Assembly: GCF_029350975.1 (NCBI RefSeq)
Contig: NZ_JARKMR010000001.1
Coordinates: forward strand, 372,001-436,000
From: Maribacter zhoushanensis
Lineage (GTDB): Bacteria > Bacteroidota > Bacteroidia > Flavobacteriales > Flavobacteriaceae
Length of the DNA: 64,000 bases
Reading direction: 5' to 3'
In this document: one piece after another, positions 41,470-51,894 of the stretch
Layout: each line of letters opens with the position of its first letter
How positions within the stretch are numbered: the stretch's first letter is position 1
Position numbers and translations under genes: made by a program
The notes under the pieces: generated by a model
What the model saw: only the letters and a program-made list of their open reading frames with translations
What the model was told of the DNA's origin: nothing
Database searches by the model: none

Positions 41470-43254
41470 TTATTTGGTAAAACGTATCAACTCTCTTCTG
41501 TAAGCGGTCAATAATTTTGATTTAGATACAAAGCCCATATATTTTCCATCTTTTACAACGGGTAAATTCCAAGCGCCACTATCTTGAAATTTTTGCATTA
41601 CGATCTGCATACTATCCAATCCGTAGTAAATATGATCAGGGGATTTGTGCGTAAAGGTCTCCACCTTTGTAGTATTGTATAATTTGGTGTCGAACATAAA
41701 TTCTCTAATATCGTCTAAAAGAATAATGCCCAAAAATCGCTGATTTTCATCAACTACGGGAAAAATGTTTCGGGTAGATTTTGCAACGGAGTCATGAAGC
41801 ATTTCACCTAAAGTCATTTCTGGATGTACAATTTTAAAATTCGTTTCAATGACAGATTCCAAGTCCATTAAAGTAAGAACGGCTTGGTCTTTATCATGGG
41901 TCAGCAAGTCGCCACTTTCAGCTAGCTCTCTGGTGTAAATAGTATAATCTACCGTGTTTTTAGTAATAAGGTAAGATATAGATGCCGTAATCATCAAAGG
42001 AACAAATAATGCATAACCACCAGTAATTTCCGCAATTAAGAAAATAGCAGTTAATGGTGCGTGTTGTACACCGGCTATAAGACCGGCCATACCAATTAAC
42101 GTAAAGTTACTTTCAGATACAGAAAACCCTAGTCCAGAATTATTAATAATCTTGGCAACTACATTACCTAAGGCACTACCCATAACCATGGTTGGTATAA
42201 AAATACCACCTGCACCACCTGCAGCCAACGTAGTGGTCATGGCAACAGCCTTAAAAATGGTAATACCTATTAATAGCGCAATTACAATCCAGATGTTATT
42301 GGTGTAGGTGTCAAAAGGAGTTTTGCCCAAGGCGGTAATATGGTCACCTATGAGCAAGTAGTTTATAAATGAAAACCCTTCACCATATAAAGGCGGAATC
42401 ATATATAACATAATGCCAATAGCTAAACCACCAACTAAAAGACGGTATTTCGGACTTTTTAACGGTTTAAAAAGGTTGACGATTCTAAAGTACATTTTTG
42501 TAAAATAGATGGAGGCTACCGCAGTGCCCACTCCTAAAAGAATATAAAATAAGGTGTCCTTGATCTCAAAGGGTTCCGTATTGGAAAAATTCAATAAGAC
42601 TTCATTTCCCATAAAAAAATAGGAAGTAAGTACACCGCTTATGGAAGCCAGCAATAAGGGTAACATGGATATCATGGTAAGATCCATACTAAATACTTCT
42701 ACGGCAAAAATAATAGCTGCAATGGGCGATTGAAATATAGAAGAAATAGCACCTGCCGAGGCGCATGCGATTAATAGGGAACGTGTTTTTGAATTGATAT
42801 GGAATAGCCTCCCTAAATTTGAACTTATTGCTGCCCCCGTTGCCACTGCTGGACCTAACAACCCTACAGACCCACCAAAACCAACAGTTAATGGTGCAAT
42901 GATAAGTTGCGTGTATACTTGCTTTACGTCTATGCGACCTTTGTTTTTAGATAAAGAGAACAGAATAGAAGAAACGGCATGATTAAGCTTTTCTTTGTGA
43001 ACGTATTTTACATACAAATAAACGAAGGTTAGCCCAAGAATAGGAAGAATAAAATAGAGTTGATTACTTGAGAAAATAATTCCTTTTTCAAGGGATGCTT
43101 CAATAAAGTATGTAATGTTTTTTAGGGTTACCGATGCTAAACCGGCTAAAAGCCCTACAACTACACTTAAAATGTAAATAAAGGTCTTTTGCGAGATGTT
43201 TTTATATCTCCACTTATAAATACGTTTTAAAAGGTTGTTCGTTAAAATGGGCAT
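41470..43254 (-). CDS. ClC-family chloride channel/transporter with CBS domains
   Basis: A 594-residue membrane protein of the ClC fold with a pair of C-terminal CBS domains (about 465-590). The core blocks GFGGSVGLLGPAVATG (125-140), ASAGAISSIFQSPIAAIIFAVE and GAGGIFIPTMVMGSALG are recognisable. The family motif G-R/K-E-G-P carries a gating glutamate; here it reads Gly131-Leu-Leu133-Gly-Pro, so the glutamate is a leucine. This predicts loss of proton coupling and a passive channel or other ion preference. The first motif (GSGIP) is also absent. A small membrane gene follows. Confidence 0.88.
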   Translation of the reverse strand: MPILTNNLLKRIYKWRYKNISQKTFIYILSVVVGLLAGLASVTLKNITYFIEASLEKGIIFSSNQLYFILPILGLTFVYLYVKYVHKEKLNHAVSSILFSLSKNKGRIDVKQVYTQLIIAPLTVGFGGSVGLLGPAVATGAAISSNLGRLFHINSKTRSLLIACASAGAISSIFQSPIAAIIFAVEVFSMDLTMISMLPLLLASISGVLTSYFFMGNEVLLNFSNTEPFEIKDTLFYILLGVGTAVASIYFTKMYFRIVNLFKPLKSPKYRLLVGGLAIGIMLYMIPPLYGEGFSFINYLLIGDHITALGKTPFDTYTNNIWIVIALLIGITIFKAVAMTTTLAAGGAGGIFIPTMVMGSALGNVVAKIINNSGLGFSVSESNFTLIGMAGLIAGVQHAPLTAIFLIAEITGGYALFVPLMITASISYLITKNTVDYTIYTRELAESGDLLTHDKDQAVLTLMDLESVIETNFKIVHPEMTLGEMLHDSVAKSTRNIFPVVDENQRFLGIILLDDIREFMFDTKLYNTTKVETFTHKSPDHIYYGLDSMQIVMQKFQDSGAWNLPVVKDGKYMGFVSKSKLLTAYRRELIRFTK

Positions 43255-43280
43255 GGTTGAGCCATAACATTATTAGGAGT

Positions 43281-43288
43281 CAAAGGTA
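43281..43288 (-). promoter_or_regulatory. -7 box tacctttg for the ClC gene
   Basis: On the minus strand it reads tacctttg, a perfect TAnnTTTG box 26 bases before the ATG at 43254. Confidence 0.5.
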
Positions 43289-43373
43289 TTTAATTACTAG
43301 TTATGATTTTAGTTTTAAACTCTTCTAAATCTTAAAGATATAATTGATGTCGTATTTCAATTTGTAGAAAACA

Positions 43374-43401
43374 AAAAATCCTGCACAGTGGCAGGATTTT
43401 T
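43374..43401 (-). terminator. Intrinsic terminator after aspS
   Basis: An 11-bp stem (43374-43384 with 43391-43401), core cctgc/gcagg with A/T tracts on both sides and loop acagtg, 18 bases after the aspS stop. Confidence 0.82.
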
Positions 43402-43419
43402 AAATTATGTTAAGGTTTA

Positions 43420-45174
43420 CTATTCTTGAATATCTAACTTCAAGTTCAATTCTTTCAATTGTTCGTTATCAATTGGGGCAGGGGCATCAATCATTACATC
43501 TCTACCACTGTTGTTTTTAGGGAAAGCAATAAAGTCTCTAATAGTTTCTTGTCCGCCTAAAATAGAAACAAGTCTATCTAAACCAAATGCTAGTCCGCCA
43601 TGTGGTGGTGCACCGTATTGGAATGCATCCATTAAGAATCCGAATTGTGCTTTTGCTTCTTCAGGTGTGAAACCTAAGTGCTTGAACATGGTTGCTTGCA
43701 TATCCTTATCATGTATACGAATAGAACCACCGCCTATTTCGTTTCCGTTCAATACCAAATCGTAAGCATTTGCACGTACTGCACCTGGATCAGTATCCAA
43801 TAATTCTAACTGACCTGGTTTTGGAGAAGTAAACGGGTGGTGCATAGCATGGTAATGTCCAGTTTCTTCATCAAGTTCCAATAATGGGAAATCAACGACC
43901 CATAATGGTGCGAATTCGTTAGGTTTTCTTAAACCTAGTCTCGTTGCCATTTCCATTCTCAAGGCACTTAATTGCGTTCTTGTTTTATTGGCATCACCAG
44001 AAAGTACGCAAATTAAGTCACCAGATTTAGCTCCTGTTGCTTCTGCCCACTTGATTAAATCTTCTTGATTGTAGAATTTATCAACGGTAGATTTAAAGCT
44101 TCCGTCTTCATTACATTTTACGTAAACCATTCCGTTAGCACCAACTTGTGGGCGCTTTACCCAATTTACAAGAGCATCTAATTCTTTTCTAGTGTAAGAT
44201 GCTGCACCCGGTACGGCAATAGCTACTACCAACTCTGCGGAATTAAACACTCCGAATTCTTTGTGTTGGGCAACGCTATTTAATTCAGCGAATTCCATCC
44301 CAAAACGAATGTCTGGCTTATCATTACCATATTTAGACATGGCTTCATCATACGTCATTCTTGGGAATGAATCTATTTCAACACCATTAACTTCTTTTAA
44401 AAGGTACTTGGTTAAGTTTTCGAATACGTTAAGGATATCTTCTTGCTCAACGAAAGCCATTTCACAATCTATTTGTGTAAACTCCGGTTGTCTATCGGCA
44501 CGTAAATCTTCATCTCTAAAACACTTTACTATCTGGAAGTATTTATCCATACCGCCAACCATTAGCAATTGCTTAAAGGTTTGTGGCGATTGTGGCAAAG
44601 CATAAAATTGCCCTTCGTTCATACGGCTAGGTACAACGAAATCTCTAGCACCTTCTGGAGTAGATTTTATTAAGTACGGAGTCTCCACTTCTATAAAGCC
44701 TTCGCCAGATAAAAATTTACGAACTTCCATAGTTACCTTACTTCTAAAAATAAGATTGTTCTTAACAGGGTTTCTACGGATATCTAAATACCTGTATTTC
44801 ATACGAAGGTCTTCACCACCGTCGGTTTCATTTTCGATAGTGAACGGCGGAGTCTTAGATTCGTTTAAAATGGATAATTCAGAAACCAAAACCTCAATAT
44901 TACCTGTTGGAATATTAGCATTTTTAGAAGCTCTTTCAATGACCTCACCTTTAATTTGGATAACAAACTCTCTACCTAAGTTTCTTGCTTGCTCCAATAA
45001 TTCTTTTGAAGTACGGTCTTCATCAAGTACTAATTGTGTAATACCATAGCGATCACGTATATCTACCCAAACAACAAAACCTTTGTCCCTTGTTTTGGAA
45101 ACCCACCCAGATAGGGTAACTGTTGTACCAATATGTGATTCTCTTAATTCCCCGCAGGAATGGCTTCTATACAT
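43420..45174 (-). CDS. aspS: Aspartyl-tRNA synthetase
   Basis: Class II aminoacyl-tRNA synthetase, 584 residues, the usual bacterial length. It has an N-terminal OB anticodon-binding domain ([18 protein letters not shown], about 15-105) and a catalytic core with motif 2 in [18 protein letters not shown] and motif 3 in [14 protein letters not shown]. The GAD insertion common to bacterial AspRS is present between them. Its own -7 box lies upstream and a terminator follows, so it is monocistronic. Whether it also charges tRNA-Asn is not visible. Confidence 0.96.
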   Translation of the reverse strand: MYRSHSCGELRESHIGTTVTLSGWVSKTRDKGFVVWVDIRDRYGITQLVLDEDRTSKELLEQARNLGREFVIQIKGEVIERASKNANIPTGNIEVLVSELSILNESKTPPFTIENETDGGEDLRMKYRYLDIRRNPVKNNLIFRSKVTMEVRKFLSGEGFIEVETPYLIKSTPEGARDFVVPSRMNEGQFYALPQSPQTFKQLLMVGGMDKYFQIVKCFRDEDLRADRQPEFTQIDCEMAFVEQEDILNVFENLTKYLLKEVNGVEIDSFPRMTYDEAMSKYGNDKPDIRFGMEFAELNSVAQHKEFGVFNSAELVVAIAVPGAASYTRKELDALVNWVKRPQVGANGMVYVKCNEDGSFKSTVDKFYNQEDLIKWAEATGAKSGDLICVLSGDANKTRTQLSALRMEMATRLGLRKPNEFAPLWVVDFPLLELDEETGHYHAMHHPFTSPKPGQLELLDTDPGAVRANAYDLVLNGNEIGGGSIRIHDKDMQATMFKHLGFTPEEAKAQFGFLMDAFQYGAPPHGGLAFGLDRLVSILGGQETIRDFIAFPKNNSGRDVMIDAPAPIDNEQLKELNLKLDIQE

Positions 45175-45196
45175 AACTTGTGCTTTAATGAAAGGG

Positions 45197-45204
45197 CAAA
45201 TTTA
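45197..45204 (-). promoter_or_regulatory. -7 box taaatttg for aspS
   Basis: On the minus strand it reads taaatttg, a perfect TAnnTTTG box 22 bases before the aspS ATG. Confidence 0.5.
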
Positions 45205-45356
45205 AGAAGTCTATTTCATTATAGGTCTATATTAAACGCACGTTTTATAGGATGACCAGTTTGGTGGATATTAAATTGTATTTTGCTTAACTATCTTAAA
45301 AACAGGTATATATGTTTTCAATGTAAATTTAATGTTATGTAAAAGTTACCTAAACA

Positions 45357-45386
45357 TTGATTAATTGCAAAATAATTGTATCTTTA
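45357..45386 (+). promoter_or_regulatory. Promoter for the MORN-like gene
   Basis: TTG at 45357-45359, a 19-base spacer, then tatcttta at 45379-45386, matching TAnnTTTG except for the last base. The spacing is ideal for the Bacteroidota housekeeping sigma factor. A 46-base leader follows. Confidence 0.6.
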
Positions 45387-45432
45387 CCTCGTTAGAGAAT
45401 TGTAAAATAATAATCCCCAAAAAAAATATATC

Positions 45433-45780
45433 ATGAAAAAAATACTAATTATAGCTGTAATGGCATTGTCTTTAGGAGCATATGCTCAAGTTGATCCTAC
45501 TTTTGAAAAAGAAGGAGATAAAGTAAAAGCTACTTACTTTCACGCAAATGGAGAAAAGTCTCAAGAAGGATACTTCTTAAATGAGAAGTTAGAAGGTGAA
45601 TGGAAGATGTTCAATGAAAAAGGAGACAAAATTGCTATGGGTAATTATGAGAACGGTGTTAGAACCGGTACATGGTTATTCTGGGAAGGTGATGTAAAAA
45701 GCGAAGTAAGTTTTGACAACAATAGAATAGCAAGTGTTTCTAAAGCAAATGCAAAAGATCCTGTTGTTAGTAATAAGTAA
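45433..45780 (+). CDS. Secreted MORN-repeat / YwqK-like protein
   Basis: A 115-residue protein with a Sec signal peptide (cleavage after Ala-Tyr-Ala, about 18). Three short repeats of the MORN/YwqK type follow: ATYFHANGEKSQEGYFLNEK, LEGEWKMFNEKGDKIAMGNY and RTGTWLFWEGDVKSEVSF. Proteins of this kind are often auto-annotated as YwqK-family antitoxins, but a signal peptide and lack of a toxin gene make that label doubtful. The gene has a good promoter and terminator and stands alone. Role unknown. Confidence 0.78.
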   Translation: MKKILIIAVMALSLGAYAQVDPTFEKEGDKVKATYFHANGEKSQEGYFLNEKLEGEWKMFNEKGDKIAMGNYENGVRTGTWLFWEGDVKSEVSFDNNRIASVSKANAKDPVVSNK

Positions 45781-45798
45781 AAACTAACTAACTCAAAC

Positions 45799-45834
45799 AA
45801 AAAGCCCGTATCTATTTGATACGGGCTTTTTTTT
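45799..45834. terminator. Strong bidirectional terminator between the MORN-like gene and the RND operon
   Basis: A 14-bp stem (45799-45812 with 45818-45831), core gcccgtatc/gatacgggc, loop tattt and a run of eight T's. It serves the plus-strand gene and, in reverse, the end of the efflux operon. Confidence 0.9.
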
Positions 45835-45854
45835 ATGGAATTAACTTAGGTGTA

Positions 45855-48800
45855 TTACGCTACACTTTCAAGTTGTTCGTTAGCATCATTGCCTTTGTTT
45901 CCAAAACTGCTGAACTTGACTTTAATACGATATACTATGTTGAATAGTACAGGTACAATTATTAACGTTAAGAAGGTTGCAACCAGTAAACCAAAGATTA
46001 CTGTCCATGCCAATGGTCCCCAGAATATTACGTTGTCACCACCTATATAAATATGTGGGTTAAACTCAGAGAACAGGGCAAAGAAATCTATGTTAAGACC
46101 AATTGCAAGTGGAATTAATCCTAAGACCGTGGTAATTGCAGTAAGTATTACCGGTCGTAACCTTGCCTTACCACCAACAATCATAGAATCTGTTGCATCT
46201 TCCATGGTTAAAAGATCACTGTCTTCAATACCAAGGCGTACCTTTTTACGATCTATTAGAATTTGGGTGTAATCGAGCAGTACCACTCCGTTATTTACTA
46301 CAATACCGGCTAATGATATAATACCCATCATGGTCATCATGATAACGAAAGACCATCCGGTAATCATCAACCCTCCAAATACACCGATAAAACTTAAGAA
46401 AATAGCGATCATGATGATTAATGGTTTAGATATGCCACCAAATTGGAAAATTAAAATAAGCATAATCAATCCTAATCCTGAGAAAAAAGCACCTACTAAG
46501 AAAGCTTGTTGTTTTGCTTGCTCTTCCAGTTGACCGGTATAGTCAATTTTAACGGTAGCAGGAGTTCCATCAAAACTGCCCATTTCATTTTGTATCTCTG
46601 CGACAATAGCACCTGCATCTGTAAATCCAGGTTTTAATCCGGAGTAAATAGTTACTACTCGTTTGCCATCACGGTGTTTAATAGCACTATAACCAGATGT
46701 ATTCTTCTCTTTTGCTACAGCAGAAATCGGAATTTCCTTAATCTGCCCATTAGAAGGGTCTCTAAAAATGATGTTCTGATTGAATAGCGCGCTTTTGTTA
46801 TACCTTAAATCTTCATTGAATCTGATGTTAATATCATAATCTTCACCATCTTCTTTATAAACACCGGCTTTTTCACCAAAAATAGAACGTCTTAATTGGT
46901 TACCTACTTGACCAACGGCAACACCTAATTCACCGGCTTTTTCGCGATCTACAATAACTTGCATAGCTGGTTTGCCTTTGTTTACATCAATCTTTAACTC
47001 TTCAATACCTGCAATATTTTTGGTGTTGATGAAGTTTTTAATGTCTTCGGCAGTATTGATCAGCTCGTCATAATCATTGCCTTCAAGCTCAATGTTAATA
47101 GGAAAACCAGCTGGCGGTCCATTGGCATCTTTCTCTACAGATATAGCAACACCAGGATAAATTCCTTGTAATGCGGCTTGCACACGACCACGGATATCTT
47201 CGGTATTTAAACCATTACGGTATTTGTATTCACTGAAGTTTACGGTAACTTTTCCTTTATGTGGCATTTCTGCAGAAGAACCACCATCTGTAAGTGGATT
47301 ACCGGCACCTTCACCTACTACTGATACGGCTGAGGCCATCATAAAATTCTCACCATCTTTTTGGTACATATCATCATTCATGATAGCGTACACCTGATTT
47401 TCTACCTCTTTGGTAATCTCATTGGTTTTCTCAATTGATGTACCTTCAGGATACTCCACATACACGTAGATTTCATTTGGTTTGTTATCAGGGAAGAATT
47501 CAATTTTTGTACGACCGCTACCAACAGACATACCAAATAGCATGAATACACCAATCAACATTAAAAATGTAATACCAAAATACCAATATACATTGCTACC
47601 TCTTAAGGCATGCTTTAAACGACGCTCATACCAATTTTCAAAGCGAGCCATAGTTTTCTTTTGAAACCTAATGGCAGAACCTTTAATAATGTATTTATAA
47701 GCCCAGAACATGATTGCGGTTAATATCAATACCGATCCCAAACCGCGCATAGCACCGCCAAAAATCAATATTAAAGCTCCTAATCCGCCCATAATTACGC
47801 TCATTCTGATCAGTTGCTTTAAGGTAAGCTCCTTTTCGTCTGTACTCATGAATTTAGATACCAACATAGAGTTCATGAAAATTGCCACGAATAATGAAGA
47901 TCCCAATACAACCGATAGCGTAATAGGGAAGTAAATCATAAACTGCCCAAAAATTCCAGGCCATAGACCTAATGGAACAAACGCTGCCACTGTTGTAGCT
48001 GTAGATATAATAATAGGGTAGGCAATTTCACCGATACCTTTTTTAGCAGCTTCAATTCTAGACATGCCCTCGTCCATTAATCGGTATACGTTTTCAACCA
48101 CTACAATACCATTATCTACCAACATACCAAGCCCCATAATCATCCCAAAGAGAATCATGGTATTCAACGTATAACCTAACCATGAAAGAATTACAAATGA
48201 CATGAACATGGACATAGGTATTGCGAAACCAACGAACAGTGCATTTCTAAAACCTAAGAAAAACATTAAAACGGTTACTACCAGAATAATACCGAAGATG
48301 ATATTGTTTACTAAATCATCAACCTGGTTTAATGTACGGGTAGAAGAATCATTGGCAATAGAGATATTTAAATCTGGCGGAAAGTAATCTGCTTTTTCCT
48401 TCTTTACCAATGCTTTTATCTTATCTGCTGCCGAGATTGAATTTCTACCTGCTCTCTTTTTAACATCGAGCATAACTACGTTTTCTCCAAATTCACGTGC
48501 ATAGGTAGTTTTGTCTTTTGACTGAAAGTTTACAGTCGCTATATCTTTTAAGTATACGGCACCGTTTTCAGATTTGACCACAAAATTGTTCAATTCTTTA
48601 GGATCTTCAACTTCACCTAAAATACGGATGGTACGTCTTTGACCAACAGTTTTTAAGTTACCGGCAGACATGGTCATGTTACCATTGCTTATGGCGCTAA
48701 TAACATCTTGAAAGCTGATTTTAGCAGCCATCATTTTGTAAATGTCAACACCAACTTCTACTTCTAAATCTTGTGCACCACGTATGTCTGCTTGCTTAAT

Positions 48801-49355
48801 TTCAGGCAAGTCTTCTACTTCATCCTGTAAATATTCAGCAAACTCCTTTAATTTCTCTACAGGATAATCACCTGTAAAGTTGATATTCATAATTGGTACT
48901 TCTTCAGAAAAGTTAAGGTCAAACACATTTGGTTCTACTTTGGCACCATTGAAAGTAGGCCAGTCTTCACTAGCTTTTTCACTATCTACCTCATCTTTTA
49001 CCTTTTGTTTTGCCTGTTCAACGGTAATATCCTCATCAAACTCTATAGTTAAAATGGCATAATCTTCTTGTGATGTTGAGGTGATTTCAACAACATTACT
49101 AATGTTCTTAAGCCTATCTTCTAAAGGGTCTGTAATCAGTTTTTCAATATCTTCAGCAGTGTTACCTGGGTAAGGTGTACTTATGTAGATTTTGGTTTCT
49201 ATAATCTCTGGAAAATCTTCTCTCGGCATTGCCATATAGGCACTAAAACCTAACCATAGAAATATGGCTATCATGACATAAATAACCGAAGGGTTATCAA
49301 TGGCCCAAGACGATATACCGAATTCCTTATCGGCGTTCTTTTGTACTTTGCTCAT
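45855..49355 (-). CDS. RND efflux permease
   Basis: Inner-membrane drug/proton antiporter of the RND superfamily (AcrB-like), 1166 residues, somewhat longer than AcrB. It has twelve membrane helices and two large periplasmic loops, opening with an internal helix followed by MPREDFPEIIETKIYISTPY. The proton-relay helix reads LGMLVDNGIVVVENVYR, so the second Asp of the usual Asp-Asp pair is Asn. An extra membrane-like stretch (SVIMGGLGALILIFGGAM) lies mid-protein. It is last in an operon with the adaptor (6 bases upstream), TolC and TetR genes. The substrate is unknown. Confidence 0.93.
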   Translation of the reverse strand: MSKVQKNADKEFGISSWAIDNPSVIYVMIAIFLWLGFSAYMAMPREDFPEIIETKIYISTPYPGNTAEDIEKLITDPLEDRLKNISNVVEITSTSQEDYAILTIEFDEDITVEQAKQKVKDEVDSEKASEDWPTFNGAKVEPNVFDLNFSEEVPIMNINFTGDYPVEKLKEFAEYLQDEVEDLPEIKQADIRGAQDLEVEVGVDIYKMMAAKISFQDVISAISNGNMTMSAGNLKTVGQRRTIRILGEVEDPKELNNFVVKSENGAVYLKDIATVNFQSKDKTTYAREFGENVVMLDVKKRAGRNSISAADKIKALVKKEKADYFPPDLNISIANDSSTRTLNQVDDLVNNIIFGIILVVTVLMFFLGFRNALFVGFAIPMSMFMSFVILSWLGYTLNTMILFGMIMGLGMLVDNGIVVVENVYRLMDEGMSRIEAAKKGIGEIAYPIIISTATTVAAFVPLGLWPGIFGQFMIYFPITLSVVLGSSLFVAIFMNSMLVSKFMSTDEKELTLKQLIRMSVIMGGLGALILIFGGAMRGLGSVLILTAIMFWAYKYIIKGSAIRFQKKTMARFENWYERRLKHALRGSNVYWYFGITFLMLIGVFMLFGMSVGSGRTKIEFFPDNKPNEIYVYVEYPEGTSIEKTNEITKEVENQVYAIMNDDMYQKDGENFMMASAVSVVGEGAGNPLTDGGSSAEMPHKGKVTVNFSEYKYRNGLNTEDIRGRVQAALQGIYPGVAISVEKDANGPPAGFPINIELEGNDYDELINTAEDIKNFINTKNIAGIEELKIDVNKGKPAMQVIVDREKAGELGVAVGQVGNQLRRSIFGEKAGVYKEDGEDYDINIRFNEDLRYNKSALFNQNIIFRDPSNGQIKEIPISAVAKEKNTSGYSAIKHRDGKRVVTIYSGLKPGFTDAGAIVAEIQNEMGSFDGTPATVKIDYTGQLEEQAKQQAFLVGAFFSGLGLIMLILIFQFGGISKPLIIMIAIFLSFIGVFGGLMITGWSFVIMMTMMGIISLAGIVVNNGVVLLDYTQILIDRKKVRLGIEDSDLLTMEDATDSMIVGGKARLRPVILTAITTVLGLIPLAIGLNIDFFALFSEFNPHIYIGGDNVIFWGPLAWTVIFGLLVATFLTLIIVPVLFNIVYRIKVKFSSFGNKGNDANEQLESVA

Positions 49356-49361
49356 CGATAT

Positions 49362-50528
49362 TTATTTTTTGATTTTTACTTTTTGACCATCCTTAACACT
49401 TCTGGCACCTTCTTTTATAATTTGGTTGCCATCTGCTAAACCAGATAATACTTCAATATTTGCACCTTGTGTTTTACCGGTTGTAATAACACTTCTTTTT
49501 ACTAAAGCTTCACCATCTGCATTTGGCTCTTCTGCTACAAACACATACTGCTCGCCATCTGCATTTTCAGATATTATACTAGTTGGTATTAAAATGGCAT
49601 CATCACTTGTATAATCGTTTATAGCCACCTTTGCCGTTAAATTTGGTTTTATTTTACCTTCTTTGTTCGGTACAGGGATTTCAACTTCAAAAGAACGGTT
49701 AGAAGGATTGATGAAATTGCCTGTCTCTCTAATTTTAGTAACAATACTATCCCCTAAAACAGGAAAATATACCAATGCTTCTTTTCCTTTGGAAACACTT
49801 CCTAGATAAGATTCTGGTACTTCTACTTCAATGTACATGTCAGATAGATTTACAATACGAAAAACCTCAGAGCCTGGACCCGGCGCAACTACTGTACCTT
49901 GATTTTTTATTACATTGTCAATGATACCTGAAAAAGGAGCATTAATAGTAGATTTTCCTAATTGACTCTGTGCCTGTGATACCATGTTTTCGGCAGCTTC
50001 ATAATTAGTTTTTGCTTGTAAGAACTGTATTTCCGAACCAATATTCTGATTCCATAAACGCTCTTGACGTTCAAAAGTAGTTTTAGCTAATTCAGCTTGC
50101 GTTTTCAATTGACTTAATTGGCTTGACATACCACCATCATCAATAGTTGCCAATACCTGACCTTTAGAAACTTTGGCACCTTCTTTAACATAAACCCTTT
50201 GTAGCGTACCCGCCATTTCTGGGTAAATAAGAACATTTTGTTTTGTTGAAACATCGCCCTGTAATTCTAAAAAGTGATTGAATACTTCTTTCTTAGCCGT
50301 TAAGGTATTTACCAAAGGTAGTTTCTCTTCGTTGCCTAAAATACCTATTGCAGAATCTAAAGATTTTAATTGGGCATCGATAACTTTTTGCTGAGCTGTA
50401 ATTTCATTCTTTTTTGCTCGTATAGCTTCCAGATTTTGTTGGGCTATAATATCTGCTACCGATTGCTCGCCGTCTCCACACGAGTAAATGCCTATGGTTG
50501 CAGTCAATAAAATTAATATTTTCTTCAT
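49362..50528 (-). CDS. RND efflux periplasmic adaptor (membrane-fusion) lipoprotein
   Basis: A 388-residue HlyD/AcrA-type adaptor that links the permease to the TolC channel. It is a lipoprotein by its lipobox at Cys17 (IGIYSC). An alpha-helical hairpin (about 30-75 and 130-190), a split lipoyl domain (VLIYPEMAGTLQRVYVKEGA and STINAPFSGIIDNV) and beta-barrel blocks (ALVYFPVLGDSIV, PNLTAKVAIND) are seen. It is third in the operon, 25 bases after the TolC stop. Confidence 0.93.
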   Translation of the reverse strand: MKKILILLTATIGIYSCGDGEQSVADIIAQQNLEAIRAKKNEITAQQKVIDAQLKSLDSAIGILGNEEKLPLVNTLTAKKEVFNHFLELQGDVSTKQNVLIYPEMAGTLQRVYVKEGAKVSKGQVLATIDDGGMSSQLSQLKTQAELAKTTFERQERLWNQNIGSEIQFLQAKTNYEAAENMVSQAQSQLGKSTINAPFSGIIDNVIKNQGTVVAPGPGSEVFRIVNLSDMYIEVEVPESYLGSVSKGKEALVYFPVLGDSIVTKIRETGNFINPSNRSFEVEIPVPNKEGKIKPNLTAKVAINDYTSDDAILIPTSIISENADGEQYVFVAEEPNADGEALVKRSVITTGKTQGANIEVLSGLADGNQIIKEGARSVKDGQKVKIKK

Positions 50529-50553
50529 GATTGTATTTTTAATGATTGATTAT

Positions 50554-51894
50554 TTAGTCTTTGGTATTTATGATGATCTCTAGCTCGGTCTTTTTATTAA
50601 TAACCTCAACCATAGATTGTAAGAATTCTTGTTGGGTAGTGTACAATTGGGTCTGGGCCTGTCTTAACTCAAAACTAGTGGCTAAACCTTCTTTATATTT
50701 TATTTGGTTTTTATTTTCAATACGTTCCGATAGCATTAGGTTTTGCTTTGCAGTATCATAATTGTCAATAGCTAATGTGTAGTTATTCTTTGCATTCTCT
50801 AATTGTAACCTAATCTGTTGCTCTGCTTCTGTTAACTGTGTTTTTGCTTTTTCTAAAGCAATTTTGGCACGTTGTGTACTTGCGCTTCTTTTTAAAGAAC
50901 TGAATATTGGGATATTTAGATCTAAGCCCAGTATAGAAGAATCGAACCACTGTTGGTCTCCGCTAAAAAAATCAAAGCTCTCTGAATAAGCAGAACTACC
51001 ATAGTTGATGTATGCATTTAATGTTGGTAATGCACGGCTTCTTGCCAATTTCCATTCAAAAAAGCGTTGTTCGTTTAAATTTTCCGCTAATTTGTAATCT
51101 ACGTTGTCTTTGATATTAAAATCAGTACTTAGAATGCCTAAATCCATTTTAGACATGGTCAAATCTTCTAGTTTTTCTTGTAGTTGTGTTGGTGCGTTAA
51201 GTTCTAGCCCCATACTTACATTCAACATTTGTAAAGTAATTTCCTTTAGTCTAAGTGCATTTTGCAACTGATTTTCAACTGATGATAGGGTTATTTGAAG
51301 TTGATCAACACTTTCTTCATCTCCTAATCCGTTTTCAAACAATTTTGAAGTTTCGTAAAGTGTTTTTTCAAGCGTTTCTTTATTTTTCTTAAATATTTTT
51401 ACACTCTCTTCTGCCAGTAGAACATTACCGTATGCTTCTACTACTTGTTTTCTAACATCTAGGTCTGTTTTCTCCTTGTTGTAGTCGCTATAACTTAAGA
51501 AAGCCTTGGTAGCCTGTACACCAACAATGTACGATCCATCAAAAATCTGTTGAGTCAACGTAGCGGTTGCGCTCATTGACTGCGGTTGAGAGAATACTAC
51601 TGGTATAAATTCTCCTGCTGCACCACCAACCAACTCAGCTGGTAATAATGTTACAGGCTGTTTTAATTGATTTGAGTACCCTACAGATCCATTAATTTGG
51701 GGTAACCCTCCTGCAATTGTTTCCCATTTCTGTTTTTGGGCATCTATAATATCTCTATTTGCATTTATGGCTGAATAGTTATTTTCTAAGGCAAAATCTA
51801 TTGCCTCATCTAACGTAAAGGAGTAGGTTTGCTCTTGTGAATATCCTAAGCTTATACTTAGAATTGTAATTAAGATTACTAGTTGATTTCGCAT
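50554..51894 (-). CDS. TolC family outer-membrane channel
   Basis: A 446-residue outer-membrane efflux protein. It has a Sec signal peptide (cleavage near LGYSQ, about 19) and two OEP repeats with long coiled helices (YSFTLDEAIDFALENNYSAI near 24-43; LEKAKTQLTEAEQQIRLQLE late). It forms the exit duct for the RND pump. Its start codon overlaps the stop of the tetR gene (TAATG), so the pump is translationally coupled to its regulator. Confidence 0.92.
   Translation of the reverse strand: MRNQLVILITILSISLGYSQEQTYSFTLDEAIDFALENNYSAINANRDIIDAQKQKWETIAGGLPQINGSVGYSNQLKQPVTLLPAELVGGAAGEFIPVVFSQPQSMSATATLTQQIFDGSYIVGVQATKAFLSYSDYNKEKTDLDVRKQVVEAYGNVLLAEESVKIFKKNKETLEKTLYETSKLFENGLGDEESVDQLQITLSSVENQLQNALRLKEITLQMLNVSMGLELNAPTQLQEKLEDLTMSKMDLGILSTDFNIKDNVDYKLAENLNEQRFFEWKLARSRALPTLNAYINYGSSAYSESFDFFSGDQQWFDSSILGLDLNIPIFSSLKRSASTQRAKIALEKAKTQLTEAEQQIRLQLENAKNNYTLAIDNYDTAKQNLMLSERIENKNQIKYKEGLATSFELRQAQTQLYTTQQEFLQSMVEVINKKTELEIIINTKD

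Noticed and set aside
44261..44605. 114-codon ORF antisense to aspS
   Set aside because: Shadow of a conserved synthetase; no independent signals.
45433..45780. Antitoxin of a toxin-antitoxin pair (YwqK label)
   Set aside because: It has a Sec signal peptide, stands alone with its own promoter and terminator, and no toxin gene is adjacent.
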